From NCBI RefSeq assembly GCF_932274485.2, contig NC_065880.2:72969730-73033729 (forward strand): 64,000 nt of DNA, written 5' to 3'. The first letter of the stretch is position 1; each line of letters opens with the position of its first letter. This DNA comes from Patella vulgata. Taxonomy: Eukaryota; Mollusca; Gastropoda; Patellidae. The translations under genes and the position numbers were made by a program. The notes beneath the pieces were generated by a model, which saw only the letters and a list, made by a program, of their open reading frames with translations, did no database searches and was not told the DNA's origin. Positions 25,938 to 39,200 of the stretch are shown one piece after another.

Positions 25938-28900
25938 TCAATTTTTCTCTCCATTTTTCTTAGAACTAGGTTCCAGCCTTCGATAAAACATTTCTAATGG
26001 CTTGTTGATTTTCCAGTAACGTTCATTAACTTGATTCAATGTCATTCCACCACCTAACACACTATAGTTGTAAGGAGAAGAGGCGATATAAATGGAATAT
26101 TTATCATCTGGATTGGCTGATCCTAAAATGAAAACAAAATAGAATATGTTATTTTACATTTCAATAGAACTGTTACATCTCAAGCAGTCGTTGTTTTTTT
26201 GTACTTCAGAGGAGAGCCAAAAAAAGCTCCCCATGATCAACAAAAAAGCTCTCCCATTTTCGATAAGAAGAATGTTTTAGAAATTAAGGAGAGTGATTAA
26301 GGAGAGTGATTTGGAAATTAAGGAGAGTGATTAGTTGTGTGTATGGGAAATGGCTCTGAAGATCAATAACTGCATGTAATGGCTCATTCCTGGTTTGATA
26401 AATGATAATAAACCCCCAATGACTTTGTAAAGGAGAGTGATTTTCAATTTTAAGGGGAGGGAAAAAAAACCTCCATGCCAAGAGATTATATAGTGTTGGT
26501 ACATGTATTTTGATTTTGCTTTCTTAATTAAATGTTAAATACAGTAGAATCTGCATTAAGCAGCCACCCAAAGGAATTTTCACAATTGACCGCTTAACAG
26601 GAGTGGCCTCTTAATAAAATCTCGGTGCTTTTTGTACTGACATAAATTAAATATTACGCTTGGATGCATTGGAAGCGAACATCAGTACTTGCATCGGTAA
26701 ATTTGACCATCGGGCGTCGCTGAATCTTACGCCGAACGAAAATTCTTTACTCAAATCTCGGACATAACTTCTGTAAACTTGTCATTTTGTACCAACCTTC
26801 GATACTACTGTCTACCATTGTGATGCATTCGATAATATTTATCCATTTTTGTGAAGAAAATCGATGAATTAATTTTATTTTATCAAAAAAGCACATGAAC
26901 AAAAAACAATCGCTGGTGTAACTCTGTATGTAATATTATAGGAGGCGCTAAAACGTCTGTTTAACAACAAAGTGGCAATGGAAAAGAGATACTAGATGAT
27001 CACGACAAAACTCGGTACTTTTATTTTATTCAATCAGTATCAAATAATGTGTCGTTACACGTGAAAACAATGATCAGGTTAGCCGTTTAAAACAAAAGAT
27101 TAATTAACAGATAATCCCGGGTTGATTGTTATTTTTACATTTCTTTTTACCTGATCAGTGGGGGTCCAGTTAATTAACTACTACTCGCTGGATTAGCGGG
27201 GGTGTTACAAAGAAGACAAGATGGTATCATTCAACAATATTTATCAGTAATATAGGGACCGCTGGCCGCGTTAGAGGAGTTGCCGTTGAATAAAGAGATG
27301 AAACAACATAATTTTTACGGGGGGAATTTATCGTGGCCGCTTACAAGGAGATGTCGCTGAATAGGAGTGGCTGCTCATACAGATTCTACTGTAATGCAAA
27401 TATTGATGTGGATTAAGCTATGAGGAATTTGATCTATTCCGAAAAATCCAAATCATGCATCGTTACTTAAAAGATAGCATAATAAGTTTATAGAGCTTAG
27501 AATAAAAAGTGCAGCAAAAATAAACCTGATCCATTATCCAGATTACTTAAAGATACATTATGGGGGATATTAATAGAGAGTTGGCCATTCTTGCTATAAC
27601 AGTTCAAAAGTAGATGATGAAAGAAGAATATATTGAAAAATTCAGTCAAATTACTTTATTCTGAACATAGTTATCATCGTTGTAATATTTGCCTAGAAAT
27701 GGTAGCGAAATGTCTCTTCACCTTCGCCGAACGTTTGATTGACAGGCATTAACTCCACCTACATATCTCGATTATCAAGTAAAGTTTTCAATGGCATACG
27801 GAAACGCTTTACAGCGGCCTCGCTAAGTACACTCTATCATTTAGCCTCGATCTAACTGACGTATATTTTCATCAGGTTACCCCTTATCTAATTTAATCAA
27901 TTAGTGAAATCCTATTTAAATCCGAGCTGTAGCCGAGCCATCCGTGTGTCTACAGAGTTGATTTTGGTCTTGTTTAAATAAAGATCTAATTTATAATTTC
28001 TATAACATCTGAAGCCTAAATTAAGACTTGCAATAATCAGATTTAGCTCATGCATAATGCATGTTTAAATATACATTTGTAAATTACAACTTATTATGAT
28101 TCTTAAAGATGCATTATGTAAGACTAAATCTTCCTATTGCAGGTTTTTATTTTGGTTTCAAGACATTTATTCACACGGCATGTCTATAATTAGCTCTCTA
28201 GAACATCAGATGGCTCAGATTCATCTATATTAGAACATCTGTGAGATCTAAAAATTTATCAATAAAAATGGACAATTGTCAAGTACTGTTGCTATGATAA
28301 TGATCGATCTACGCGATATCTACAGTCTAAACTTTGCTCAGAATAAAGTAATTGGAATGAAATGTTCAATTACTTCAATATATTCATTTCTATTTTAGAA
28401 CTATTATAGCAAGAACGTCCAGCTTTTTCTAAATCTTACATAATGCACCTTTAATCCAGATTAAACTGATAAAATGTTTACCTCTTTCACTGTTCTGGGC
28501 TTCTAATGAAAGTCGTATTGCCAAATATTTGGACAAATGGTCAACTGTAAATAGAAATGAAAAATCACAAAATATGAATATGATACAAAGTAGACTAATT
28601 CTGTAGAAATTATATAAAATATTAATGTGAAAAGATTCTAGATTTTAGAATCTGTCTAATAATTTAAGGAACAATTTGACTAGAGCTAAACCAATTTCTG
28701 CTACATGTGTAATACACTATACAGGTAATGTGAATGGTGGACATGTAAGACAGTCCTTGAATATAAAATATACCAGTACTGTAACCATGAACACACCTAG
28801 ACTGCTTTTTTAAGTGATTAAAGTATCTACCCTACTTACATGTACACACGAAAATAAGTTAGGGATACTCAATAATTTATTCTTTGGGAAGATAAGCCTT

Positions 28901-29966
28901 ATACATAACGTCAATAAATACATAACTACTCTGTAAAGATTTACCCTCTGTAATCACACTAGACCGTTTTCTTAAGTCATTAAACGATTATTCTCTAAAA
29001 TGGATAGGCTATAAATGATTAAAAAGCTATTTTACCTGTAGCATTAGCAGTTGTTTTGATGTATCTGGTTTGGCTGTCGTCATCATCATCTTCCATATTA
29101 TCTTCTGGATAAGGTTTGAAGACAAGTTCAATATCACCAACTGTCGTCTCTGGTGGAAGTTCAGGGACTGGTTCTGATGTGACACTTCCCTCTCCAGCAC
29201 TTGAATCATCAGAATATAATTTGGCTCGTTTCTTTGGGGTGGTGTCATTGGATGTTGAGCCTTCGGCCTCAATATTGTTCTTCGATATATGGTTTTGATT
29301 GGCTGATGGTTCTATTATTCCATTGGTAGCGGCTGCACAATTGGCACTGGCATTGGCATTACCAGTACTTCCATTTGTTGCATTATCTTCTGAAACCATT
29401 TCTGAATCAATATCACCATTTTGACTAGCATCAGGTGCTTGCTTTCTTACTCTTTGAGCTCTGTTCATAGCTTGTAGTCTGAGACCTTCTTCAATACTGA
29501 GAGTGAGGGAAGCTGTGTTGTGGTGTTTACCAATATTGGCCAAAACCATTTCTTGGTGTGCTTCATATTCGTCTCTGCTGGGATATATTTTTGATATTAA
29601 AGCATCGAAGTTAGGATCTGGTCTTAGAGACCGTTTAGACACAAGTTTCTTACGACATGTTGGGCATTCCTTATTTCCACTTCGCAGGGCAGTAATTATG
29701 CATTCTTGACAAAACCGATGTAAACATTCTTTTGTGGTCATGGTACTCTTCAACATATCGAGGCATATTGGGCACATAAGTTCACTATGAAGGCTTCTTG
29801 GTGAGACTGCTATCTCGGTGTTGTCTGTTATTGCTTCTTGTGGAGTTCTATGAAGTTCATAGAGGCTCAATTCCCAAGTTTTACTTGGGGCATGAGCTAT
29901 TTCGTTCGCCATTTTGGTGGCTATGTCGCTCGATAAATCTTCTTTGCCTTTTGTTTCCGGGAACAT
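25938..29966 (-). CDS. RNF2: RING1/RNF2-type Polycomb E3 ubiquitin ligase
   Basis: This is the catalytic PRC1 subunit, which monoubiquitinates histone H2A in the nucleus with a PCGF partner. The coding exons are 29036-29966, 28482-28544 and 25938-26122 (931, 63 and 185 nt), giving 393 codons and 392 aa. The RING finger has ligands C65, C68, C81, H83, C86, C89, C101 and C104, flanked by the family's [11 protein letters not shown] and [20 protein letters not shown]. The middle is Asn/Ser/Ala-rich and diverged. The C-terminal RAWUL domain, which binds CBX and RYBP, spans the last exons: [15 protein letters not shown] and [12 protein letters not shown]. The start may be M19 rather than M1, since vertebrate proteins begin near there. 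Vertebrates have two paralogues, RING1 and RNF2, and this could be the single ancestral gene. Its start is about 240 bp from divergent E4F1. Confidence 0.95.
26542..27391. mobile_element. pogo/Tigger-like non-autonomous DNA element in RNF2 intron 2
   Basis: It begins CAGTAGAATCTG and ends CAGATTCTACTG, flanked by TA on both sides. The next inner blocks, 'AAGCAGCCAC' and 'GTGGCTGCT', also pair. CAGTAGAA-type ends with TA duplication are typical of the pogo/Tigger branch of Tc1/mariner. The 850 bp hold no transposase frame. A second inner pairing, 'GGCCTCTTAATAA' against 'GAGGAGTTGCCGTTGAATAA', is imperfect. Confidence 0.7.
27547..28068 (-). mobile_element. MITE M1, full copy in RNF2 intron 2
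   Basis: It starts TTAAAGATACATTATGG and ends TGCATAATGCATGTTTAA, with TTAA at both ends; 522 bp. It lies in opposite orientation to the next copy, 34 bp away. Confidence 0.75.
28103..28454 (+). mobile_element. MITE M1, full copy beside RNF2 exon 2
   Basis: It starts TTAAAGATGCATTATGTAAG and ends CTTACATAATGCACCTTTAA; 352 bp. Its right end is 27 bp from the 5' splice site of RNF2 coding exon 2 (28482-28544), inside the intron that follows that exon. Confidence 0.8.
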
Positions 29967-30206
29967 TTCAGAATAATAAATTAGTACTGCTATAACATAT
30001 TTTTGGGGTCATTGATAATTTATTGAAATGTGTCCTATGACCTTTTAGGATGAAATTTAAATATTAGAATGGTTTTATTAATAGGAAAACTTAATTTATG
30101 ACAAATTTAAAAATGTATTATTATACCCGTGTAGTATTTTTGAGACATCCCCGAAAAGATTAATTACGGAAACTAGCGGAAATACCCGATGAGATAACCT
30201 CGTTTC
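29967..30206. promoter_or_regulatory. Shared gap between RNF2 and E4F1 (bidirectional promoter, inferred)
   Basis: The two start codons point away from each other with 240 bp between them. The sequence is AT-rich, without a TATA box placed clearly for either gene and without a CpG island. Next to E4F1 are two GGAA cores (TTACGGAAACTAGCGGAAAT near 30162-30182) that could be ETS sites. Transcription starts are unknown. Confidence 0.5.
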
Positions 30207-33200
30207 ATGGTTGTCGCAAAAGACATCGACATGAGTGCGAGTAAAAGACCTACGACCGACACTGTTGCTTTGCTGGAATCTAAAGGTAGCAGACGATTTT
30301 CATTTTGTTGTAGATTATTATGCATAACGAACAGTTGATATAATGTAGTACTGTAGTAGGTTATTCGAATAGCTATTTAATGCCAATGGCTGGAATGGCA
30401 GCCATTTTTGTCTGTTGTTTTGTTGCTAACTCTTCGCCTGGTTTGTGTATGCGGCCCGCTGGAGCCAACTTCCAACATGAACATCAACATTGACTACAAG
30501 AAGAGTACAAGCAAAGAAACAAACTCATTTATTATTTCTTTGGTCTAATAACGTTTTATGACGAACTCATCTGGTCTTGTTTCGGTTTTGATTTCAAATT
30601 ATGATAATTGAATAATTTTCAATTTAAAATTGAACCAACTCAGCAACTGAATTGACAATACTGAATACACACACGTGACACAGTGACAGTGTAGTGTTAG
30701 ATTGTTAAATGTTAGTACAATGACCTCTACTGGCTCTACAGCTCTAGAAATGGTTCCACTACTAATGTCTTCCGTCTTGCTCAGAATTATCACGGCTACA
30801 AATTGCAGCTAAATGACCTCCAGCACCGGGCTCCACTATTCACTTGGACACCGAGACGGCTCAGTGAGTAAGACACTGGCTCATTAGGGCAATCAGCCAT
30901 GTGATTTCCTCTTGTCTGTAGAGGGGTTGGATGGCCAAATGGTTATCGCATGCACATTATAACATAAGGTCTGTCATTGAGTCAACTGGCATGGTTTCAA
31001 TTCCCCGGTTGTACGTGACAAGGGGTATATAGAGTCGCCTGTCCAACTTCATGGATTTTCTCCGAGTGTTTTCTGGCTTCCTCCCACTACTACAGACCCC
31101 CTACACGATACACGCAAGTGAATTATTGAAATAAAATTGAACCATATGTTAGTCCCAAAATGACCTAGTTTGTGTCGATTGGTCTCTCTGTCTCTCTCTT
31201 GTCAGTAGTAGTGCAGTACTAAGTATCTAGTCATTCAGATAGTATGGAAAACCCAGGTCCTGTGTACAGCTTGCAGTGCAGTAAAAGAACCCTTTAAATT
31301 GTAACAGTTGGAGTTAGAAATAAATTAAGGCCAAAGTGCCGCTGTATAGCACATGCTGTATGTGGCCTATGGAGTATGCCTGTCTGTAACCCAATCAGTG
31401 TAGAAAGTAGGACGATTAACCCTTTTTATGAAGCACTAAATAAGAGCCCTTAAAAAGGGAATGACACATGTTCAAATGGAAATGAAATCATATGAGCAAT
31501 TAAGGAGCCTCTAATCCCTTCATTCTACCTCCCGGGTCTAATTTAGGCCTTTCAATGCATTTTTTGTATAAAAAGACAAGAAGATGTGTATTTTGATTCG
31601 TATGATAAAAATTAGAGTTGTACCCCATCCCCTGATTGCAAAATTTTGTAAGCACTCTTCAGTGTCCAAAGTACTGGAGTTTTATAAACTTTTAATATGA
31701 AATAGATACATCCATTAATTTTCAATTATTTCACACAATTATAACTCGCAGATTACTGACCTAAGGCTAGACCACAAGATTACGAATTTTTGGTGTCCAA
31801 TGTTTATATAACTGCACCGACCAAAAAGGCTTCCTGTGGTTATGTTGTATATTGTGTTGGATGGCAATGACAAAGTTTTATTTTATGATTTAGGTATTGC
31901 TACTGATGATGAAGATGATGAAGATATTCACTTTTGTAAGAAATGTCAAAAAGTTTTCAAAAGCATAGAATCTTATCTTGAACATAAAGTTAAACATGAT
32001 AATTTCAAGGTGACCTATTCACGCAGTAATAAAGACAAGGGAATAGTTCTACCCAAATTGACGCAGAGAGTTCCAAGGATACAAAAAAGTAAATCTGAAA
32101 ATGAAAGCCCAGAGGGAGAGAAGTCAAATGGTGATCAGAAGGAAAATAAAGAGAAAAGTTAGTAAACATTATTGAATTATATTAATTTAGTGGTAATTGC
32201 ATTTGTACCAGGGCTGTAATTTTGATCATAATTGCCAGTCTGGACTGACTGACAGTGAAATTGACCGACTGGAGAACTTACCTGTCAGTCAATTTGAATG
32301 ACATAAAATTACAATTTGAAAGAATTTAACTGTATGACTCAATAAATGTAGTTAAATTTAAAGTCTTAATGTGTAAAACATTTTAAATTTATTTTAAAAA
32401 TTTGAATAACGCTAAAATTATCTGATATTTTTGAAAGAATGTTTTATTAATCTATGATAAACAAATTGACTTGGAAAAGATTGAAATGAAAGCCCTACAA
32501 CATTCAAGAATTGTACTAGATAAAAGCAACAAATTCAGAGTTGGAGAAGATTTTAAGAGTGGGGTATATTCCCATTAAAGTTGATTGTTGATTGTTACAG
32601 ATGGAAAAGCACACAAACTAAATTTTGAACTGTATGTTGCAATCAAGTTGGATAAAGCAAAGGGTGTTAGTGAATGACAATGATTGCCCAGTGAAAGTGT
32701 CTTTTTTCAGACCCGATTTTAAACAAAAAGTGTTATACAGTAATACAAAATATTTTCATTACAGGAAAGTATAAGAGAAGATCGGAAGTTGATGTTACTC
32801 ATATAATAGAAAGAAGTACTTATATTTGTAATAAATGTGACAAGAAATTTAATAGGTATGAGTAAATAAATCATCAACTTTTAAGTATAGTAGGAGTTTA
32901 TGCAGACTGAATTAGATTATTAACTATTATTATTGACTCTTGAAGCTCTCCTATTCATGGTTGGCTGTTTGCTTTTTTATTTTATTTTTATTTTTATTTC
33001 ACTTTTTTTTTATCCAACTCAACTGTTAAAAATCTTGATTATTACAGATTCATCTGTTATGATTATTCTCAAAATAAAATCTCTAGCAACAAGTTGACAT
33101 GTTGCAGTCATGGAATTATATTATGACTATTCTTTACTTCTGTTCTTCAAGTGCTACCTATTGTATATATAAACTGTGTTATCATTTTTCAAGGGAAGCA

Positions 33201-36200
33201 ACTCTTAGATGGCATATAAAATATGACCACGAGGACTCAGTTGATGCTGAAGATGAAGAAGAAGAGGAGCAATGTGAGGTTGATGATGAAACTGAATATG
33301 TTCCTGAGAAAGAAGAGGAAACACCAACACTACTGGGAACCGAAGAATTTGAGACATTGACCACAAATGCAGATTCACAGGTACTTTATAATATTCTCAT
33401 CATTATATAATAGTTAATCTTCTAATTCTGAAATATCTATCAACTCGGTATGCAGACTACATCATGTCGCAGCAGCGGAAATTAATTTCTAAGCCAGAGT
33501 TAGGGAAGTCACTACTACCATCAGATTTTATGAGCCTGTCACAGATCAACTACAAAATCTGAACACATTACTAGTTTTGTGGTAAGAGTCTGTTCCTGGA
33601 TGTGTTTTATTATTTATTTATTTATTTTTATTAACATTTTCCCTAAGGGAGGCAGTATTTGGTAGAGTGGTTTTATTTATTTTATGGCTATTTTAATATG
33701 GCACAATTCTACATTCACAGGTACAAGCACCAGATAGCAAAAGACAGAAGTTATCAGGCGAGGAAATGTCTTTAAGACCCTTCTGTTGTGAACAATGTGG
33801 AAACAGATTTAGAGATGTATGTAAATAAGGAAATTCTGTAGATTTATTATTATTATTTGATTTTTTATAAAGTGCTCTACATTTTAACAATTGTTACTTC
33901 TAAGAGCTAGATAATATGGCTTATTAAATATTGATATAAATCTTGGCTTGTGTATGGTTGCTGGTTCATATTACGCTCATGCTGTTTCAGTTATCAATTA
34001 TATTAATTGAATTATTATTAATTTTCATGTCATTTGCACTTAAATTTGTACTCAGCTAAGCGAAGCCATGAAACAAAGCTTTACTTGTGAAGCAAATAAA
34101 TTCAAAAGCTGCCAGTTGTAGGGAGCAAAGCTTAGCAAAGCTGGTCTTCTTGTGTTGTTAGATGGATCATGTGATCGCAACAGTAGACGTCGTGTTGCTG
34201 ATTTGCTGTTTGGCTGCGATGTTTTGGACAGAGTATAAATCAGCCTTTAGCCTTTTTTTCGAACAGTGTTGCCTCCAAGAAGAACAACAAAATGAGTAGT
34301 TCTTGGTCCACAAATAAATGTCTAAAGATAACAAAGCTGGATGACTATTTCTTATTCTGTCTTTAAAACAAGAATTTGATACCACTAGATATAGTATAAA
34401 GACTTTAACTTAGAGGACTGTATTAAACATGCATTATGCAAGAGCTAAATCAGCATATTTTAAGTCTTTATTTAGGCTTCAGATGTCATAGAAATTATAA
34501 ATTAGATCTTTATTTACACAACAAGCCCAAAATCAACTCTGTAGACCCACGGATTTGGCTTGGATTTAAACAGGATTTCATTGATTGATTAAATTTTTTA
34601 ATGGCGTCGTAAGCGGAGATTAACCGTTACGTTGATGTCATACTGACGGAAATTTTTCATAAATTATGCAAGAGCTAAATCAGCATATTTTAAGTCTTTA
34701 TTTAGGCTTCAGATGTCATAGAAATTATAAATTAGATCTTTATTTACACAACAAGCTCAAAATCAACTCTGTAGACCCACGGATTGCTTGGATTCGGCTT
34801 GGATTTAAACAGGATTTCATTGATTGATTAAATTTTTTAATGGCGTCGTAAGCGGAGATTAACCGTTACGTTGACGTCATACTCACAGAAATTTTTCATA
34901 AAAGGCAGTGATGATCGAGGCTAAATGATAGAGCGTACGAAGCGAGGCCGCAGTTGAGCGAGGCCGCATGTCAGTCAATTTGATTGAAAGTTCGATATAC
35001 GGCCTTGATATTATGTTTAATTGTGGTTAAAATGAGAGTTTGGATGTCGGTATTATACGCTCTTTTGTCACTTGTGTTGACAGAAAAATTATGGAAATTG
35101 ATAAACATCGCAGCTAACATCAGCCCAGTTGAATTGCAGCCCCATTGGATCACTGTTTCCTATTTGTCTGCTTCGGGAGTCATGTAGGCCTACCAGTTAC
35201 AGTACAAGAGTACACACAGGCTAACAAGAAGTCGGCTGTAATTATGTAAAATGCTGCCTGCCTCATTGATTTGGTCCATTCTTTTCAAACTTTCGCTTCT
35301 TATCTATATATTAAAAGTCTTATTTTTAATTTTTAGTAAAAATAAATGTGATACGAATTGAATTGCAACCCCGTCTCAAACCGATTAGGCTAACGGTACC
35401 ACAGCCATTGAAAATGTTACTTGATAATCGAGATTATGTAGGTGGAGTTAACGCCTGTCAATCAAACGATCGGCCATTCTCGGAGCCGTTGAAGATAGAG
35501 TTGACTCCTATTTCTAGTCAAACATTACAATGGTGATAACTTTGTTCAGAATAAAGTTATTTGACTGAAATTTTCTATATATTCTCCTTTCTTTCTTCAT
35601 CTATTTTTGAACTGTTATAGCAAGAATGGCCAACTCTATCAAAATCTCCCATAATGTATCTTTAATTAATACTGTAATCTCATCATGATTTACAATAATA
35701 TATATAGCAAGTCAATTATATCTTTTTTAGTTCCAAGTTTTAAAGGTTCATCAACTGACTCATACTAACAGAAGAGACCATCCCTGTACTTTTGAAGGAT
35801 GTGAATATGCTTTCAAAACTAGAGGATCATTGAAAAGACATTTACGAAGACATACAGGTAACTAAAGTTTATCATCGATGCACTCTTAATTACATGACAC
35901 AATCAATTATAGCACTCTTAATTGCATGACACAGTCAAATATAGAACTCTTAATTACATGACAGTCAATTATATAGCAAACATTCCTATTTATTCTATAT
36001 TTGGATGCATGGAATAATTGTGTTTGACATTTTAGAGCTGACATAAACTTTAATGGAGTTGAATGTCCAATTTTCTGCACCAGAGTTCTTTTATGTACAT
36101 GGCAACATGTTCATGGGACCCTGGTTCTTCACCCCCATCCCAACGACTAGGCACTGTTCCCTGCCAGCCAGGCCTTCCGTCCTGCACTCCTGACATGAGG

Positions 36201-39200
36201 AAACCACGCTGGAAAATACTTGACCTCCTTGTTATTGAGCCAGCACCTCATACACTCAGACACTGTGGCTCCATGAAATTAGAACTATTAATATAATTGT
36301 TATAAATTCAATATTTTTATTGAGTTGGTTTGTATTGTAGTCAGTTTTATTAATTATAAATGAAATAATAATCATAATATATCGTCATTTATAAAGCATG
36401 TCAATACTGAAAAATAGTTTATATTTAACATGTGAAATACTTATTCTTAAGGTGAACGTCCCTTCGAGTGTGCAAAATGCAAACGGACATTTACAGAAGC
36501 AGGAGCACTGACTAGACATAATAAATCAAGGTAATACTATTTATTGTAAACATTCAATATTTATATATAGATATTAAGAGCTGTTATTGGCTAATGTTAA
36601 GTCACTAAATTAGTTAAAGTACAAAGCATTTTAGACAATAATTTGACAAAGTCCTTAAAGAGAGAGAGAAATGGGGTTTAACGTCCAATTGAAACAAACT
36701 AGGTCATTTCAGGACTACCATATGGTTCAATTTTATTTCAATAATTCGCTTTTGCGTAGGGGTCTTCAGCAGTCAGAGGACCCGGAGAAAACCCACGAGG
36801 TTGGACAGGCGACCATACTCCTTGTCACAAACAACCTGGGCCTTAAAAATGACTAAGCTATATTGTTAGGACTCTATATTGGCCAGTGGATTGACAGTTA
36901 TATATTATATTTTACAGACAATCTAATTTTAACAATTAGGAATTAATCACACCAAATCACAAACTGTTTATTCCCTGATCATTAAAGATCTTCACACTTC
37001 TAATGCCCTTTAAGTAAACATTTAATTTTCACAGGAACCCATGTACAGAGAAGTCTGATTCTGATTTTCCGAGATATGGTAAACAGTGGAAACCTGATCA
37101 TAATATATCAGCTAATGTTGGTGCAGTTCAACAATTAGTGAGATTAGATGAAGGAACATCAACTGGTGATTTACAACCAGATGATGATGCTGTTAATCAT
37201 ATTGATGGTGATAGTCAAGTTGTAGCTGGTAATGAAACAATACATGCTGAAATAATTACTCAGGTATGTGAATAATTGTTATTATTGACTTTATCATTCA
37301 TTGATGCACGACAACGCAATTATCGGTCTAATTGCTATATTTGCAAATTCTGCCTTCGGTTTCCTTAAAATATGTTCGAGCGGCAAATGACTGTGGTAAG
37401 GACTTGATCGATCTAAGCTAATAAAAACACTCGGAAAGCAGAGTCATCTCACAATCATCTTATATCTGTTTTCTATTGCTGTCATGTTTCTAAACTAAAA
37501 TTTAAGAGCCCCCTGATATTACATCCCTTGAAAATAGCTGAAGAATTCAGCAATAGTTTTTTTTGACATGTGCTCTTTTGATAAAATAAATATAATTCAT
37601 GGATTTTCGAAATGGTATAAATATTATCGAATACATAACAAAGGTAGACCCTAGTGCTGGGTATTGCCACTGCAGTCGCGATATGATGCGTATTGTGATT
37701 TAGGTGCTTTGATACAATTCGTATCTTGATTCATAACCCAGTCAATATTTACCAAGAAAACAACAGGATGACGATAATCTTTAGTCCCGCCGATGTCGTA
37801 GAATATCCCAATATTGATGTGGATCGAAATAAGGACCAAAACAATTAAAGAATTTTGTGTACCTAGGAATAATGTGTGACCTTGATAATTAAGAGTGACA
37901 GAAGCGATAAAAAAAACATAAAAAAGAATCGTGAAAAATCAGTTCAGCTTCTTGCGATTTAATACGCAATTTGTGAGAACATGAATCGCAATACATTGAT
38001 TTAACGATATATCATCCCAGCACTAGTAGACACTAGTATTATTGGTACTATATGACATGTTTACAGAATTTATATCACAGATTTGAAGCAAGGAATTTTC
38101 GCTCAAATGTTATGTTTCGGTGGCAGGCAAATTTATATACATGTGGTGAGCCGATATGGAAAAGCAATAACAGTTGATTTATGATTACAATTACTGCTGA
38201 TATCAAGTAAAAATTTATGCATTGATGTGTCGGGGACAAAGATAGACACAATATGTATATGTATCAGTGATGGGATTTCAAAAATTTTCTTGTCGGACAT
38301 TTTTATCGAAAATAAAAGGGCATAACTCTTATCATTATTTAAGCAGGCGGGTTCAGACCACAATTAAAAATCACATGTCAACAAAATATTCAAATTCGTA
38401 CGTAATAAAAAAAATAGGTGCGCCTCGTTATTTTTCATATATATTTCCTGTACAGTATTCAAATTTATGTCAGTAATGTTCCTACAAAATTACGTGTTGT
38501 CGTAATATGACAGAATGAAAGCGTGCCAACTATTGTCGACCCGTACTTTTGTTCAAAATCACCTCCAAAATTACCTTATTTTTCGGGGTTACCTTTTTCA
38601 TCAGAAGTCTGGCATTCGTATTATACTACGCTTTGACTTCTATACGGATGGAGGCAAAAAAAAATAGATTTATTATATGAATACCTTAACTAAGTTCGAT
38701 AATGAACATTTTTTGCTGAGGGTAAGCAGAGTGATAAGCAATTTGATTGGTAGAAACTTTGGAACACAATAACTCTCCTTCTAATTGAGGTAGAATGTTC
38801 AAACTTGGCATAGGTGTCTATTAGGTGAATGTTTAAACTTGATGTATATGTAGATGTTCATTAGGTGAATGTCTTGACTGAGTTCAATAATTAACATTTC
38901 GAGCTGAAGCTAAGCAGAGCTAATCGATTTCATTTGTCGATGGTTTGGGACAAGATAATCTTGATTCTATCTGATAGAGAGTGATGAAACTTAGTGAAAA
39001 AAATAAATGTGCGATTAATTAATATGTGTCATCTATTTATTTTGCAATTTCGGCGGGGGACATCAGCCTCACTGTTGGCTTGTTACAATTAATATGAATT
39101 GCAAGATTCAATGTACAATAATTGTGATGAAAGTGAATCACAGCCCTTTTATCGATGAAATTGAAAATAATTTTGATTTAAAGTTATCAATAGTATCGAA

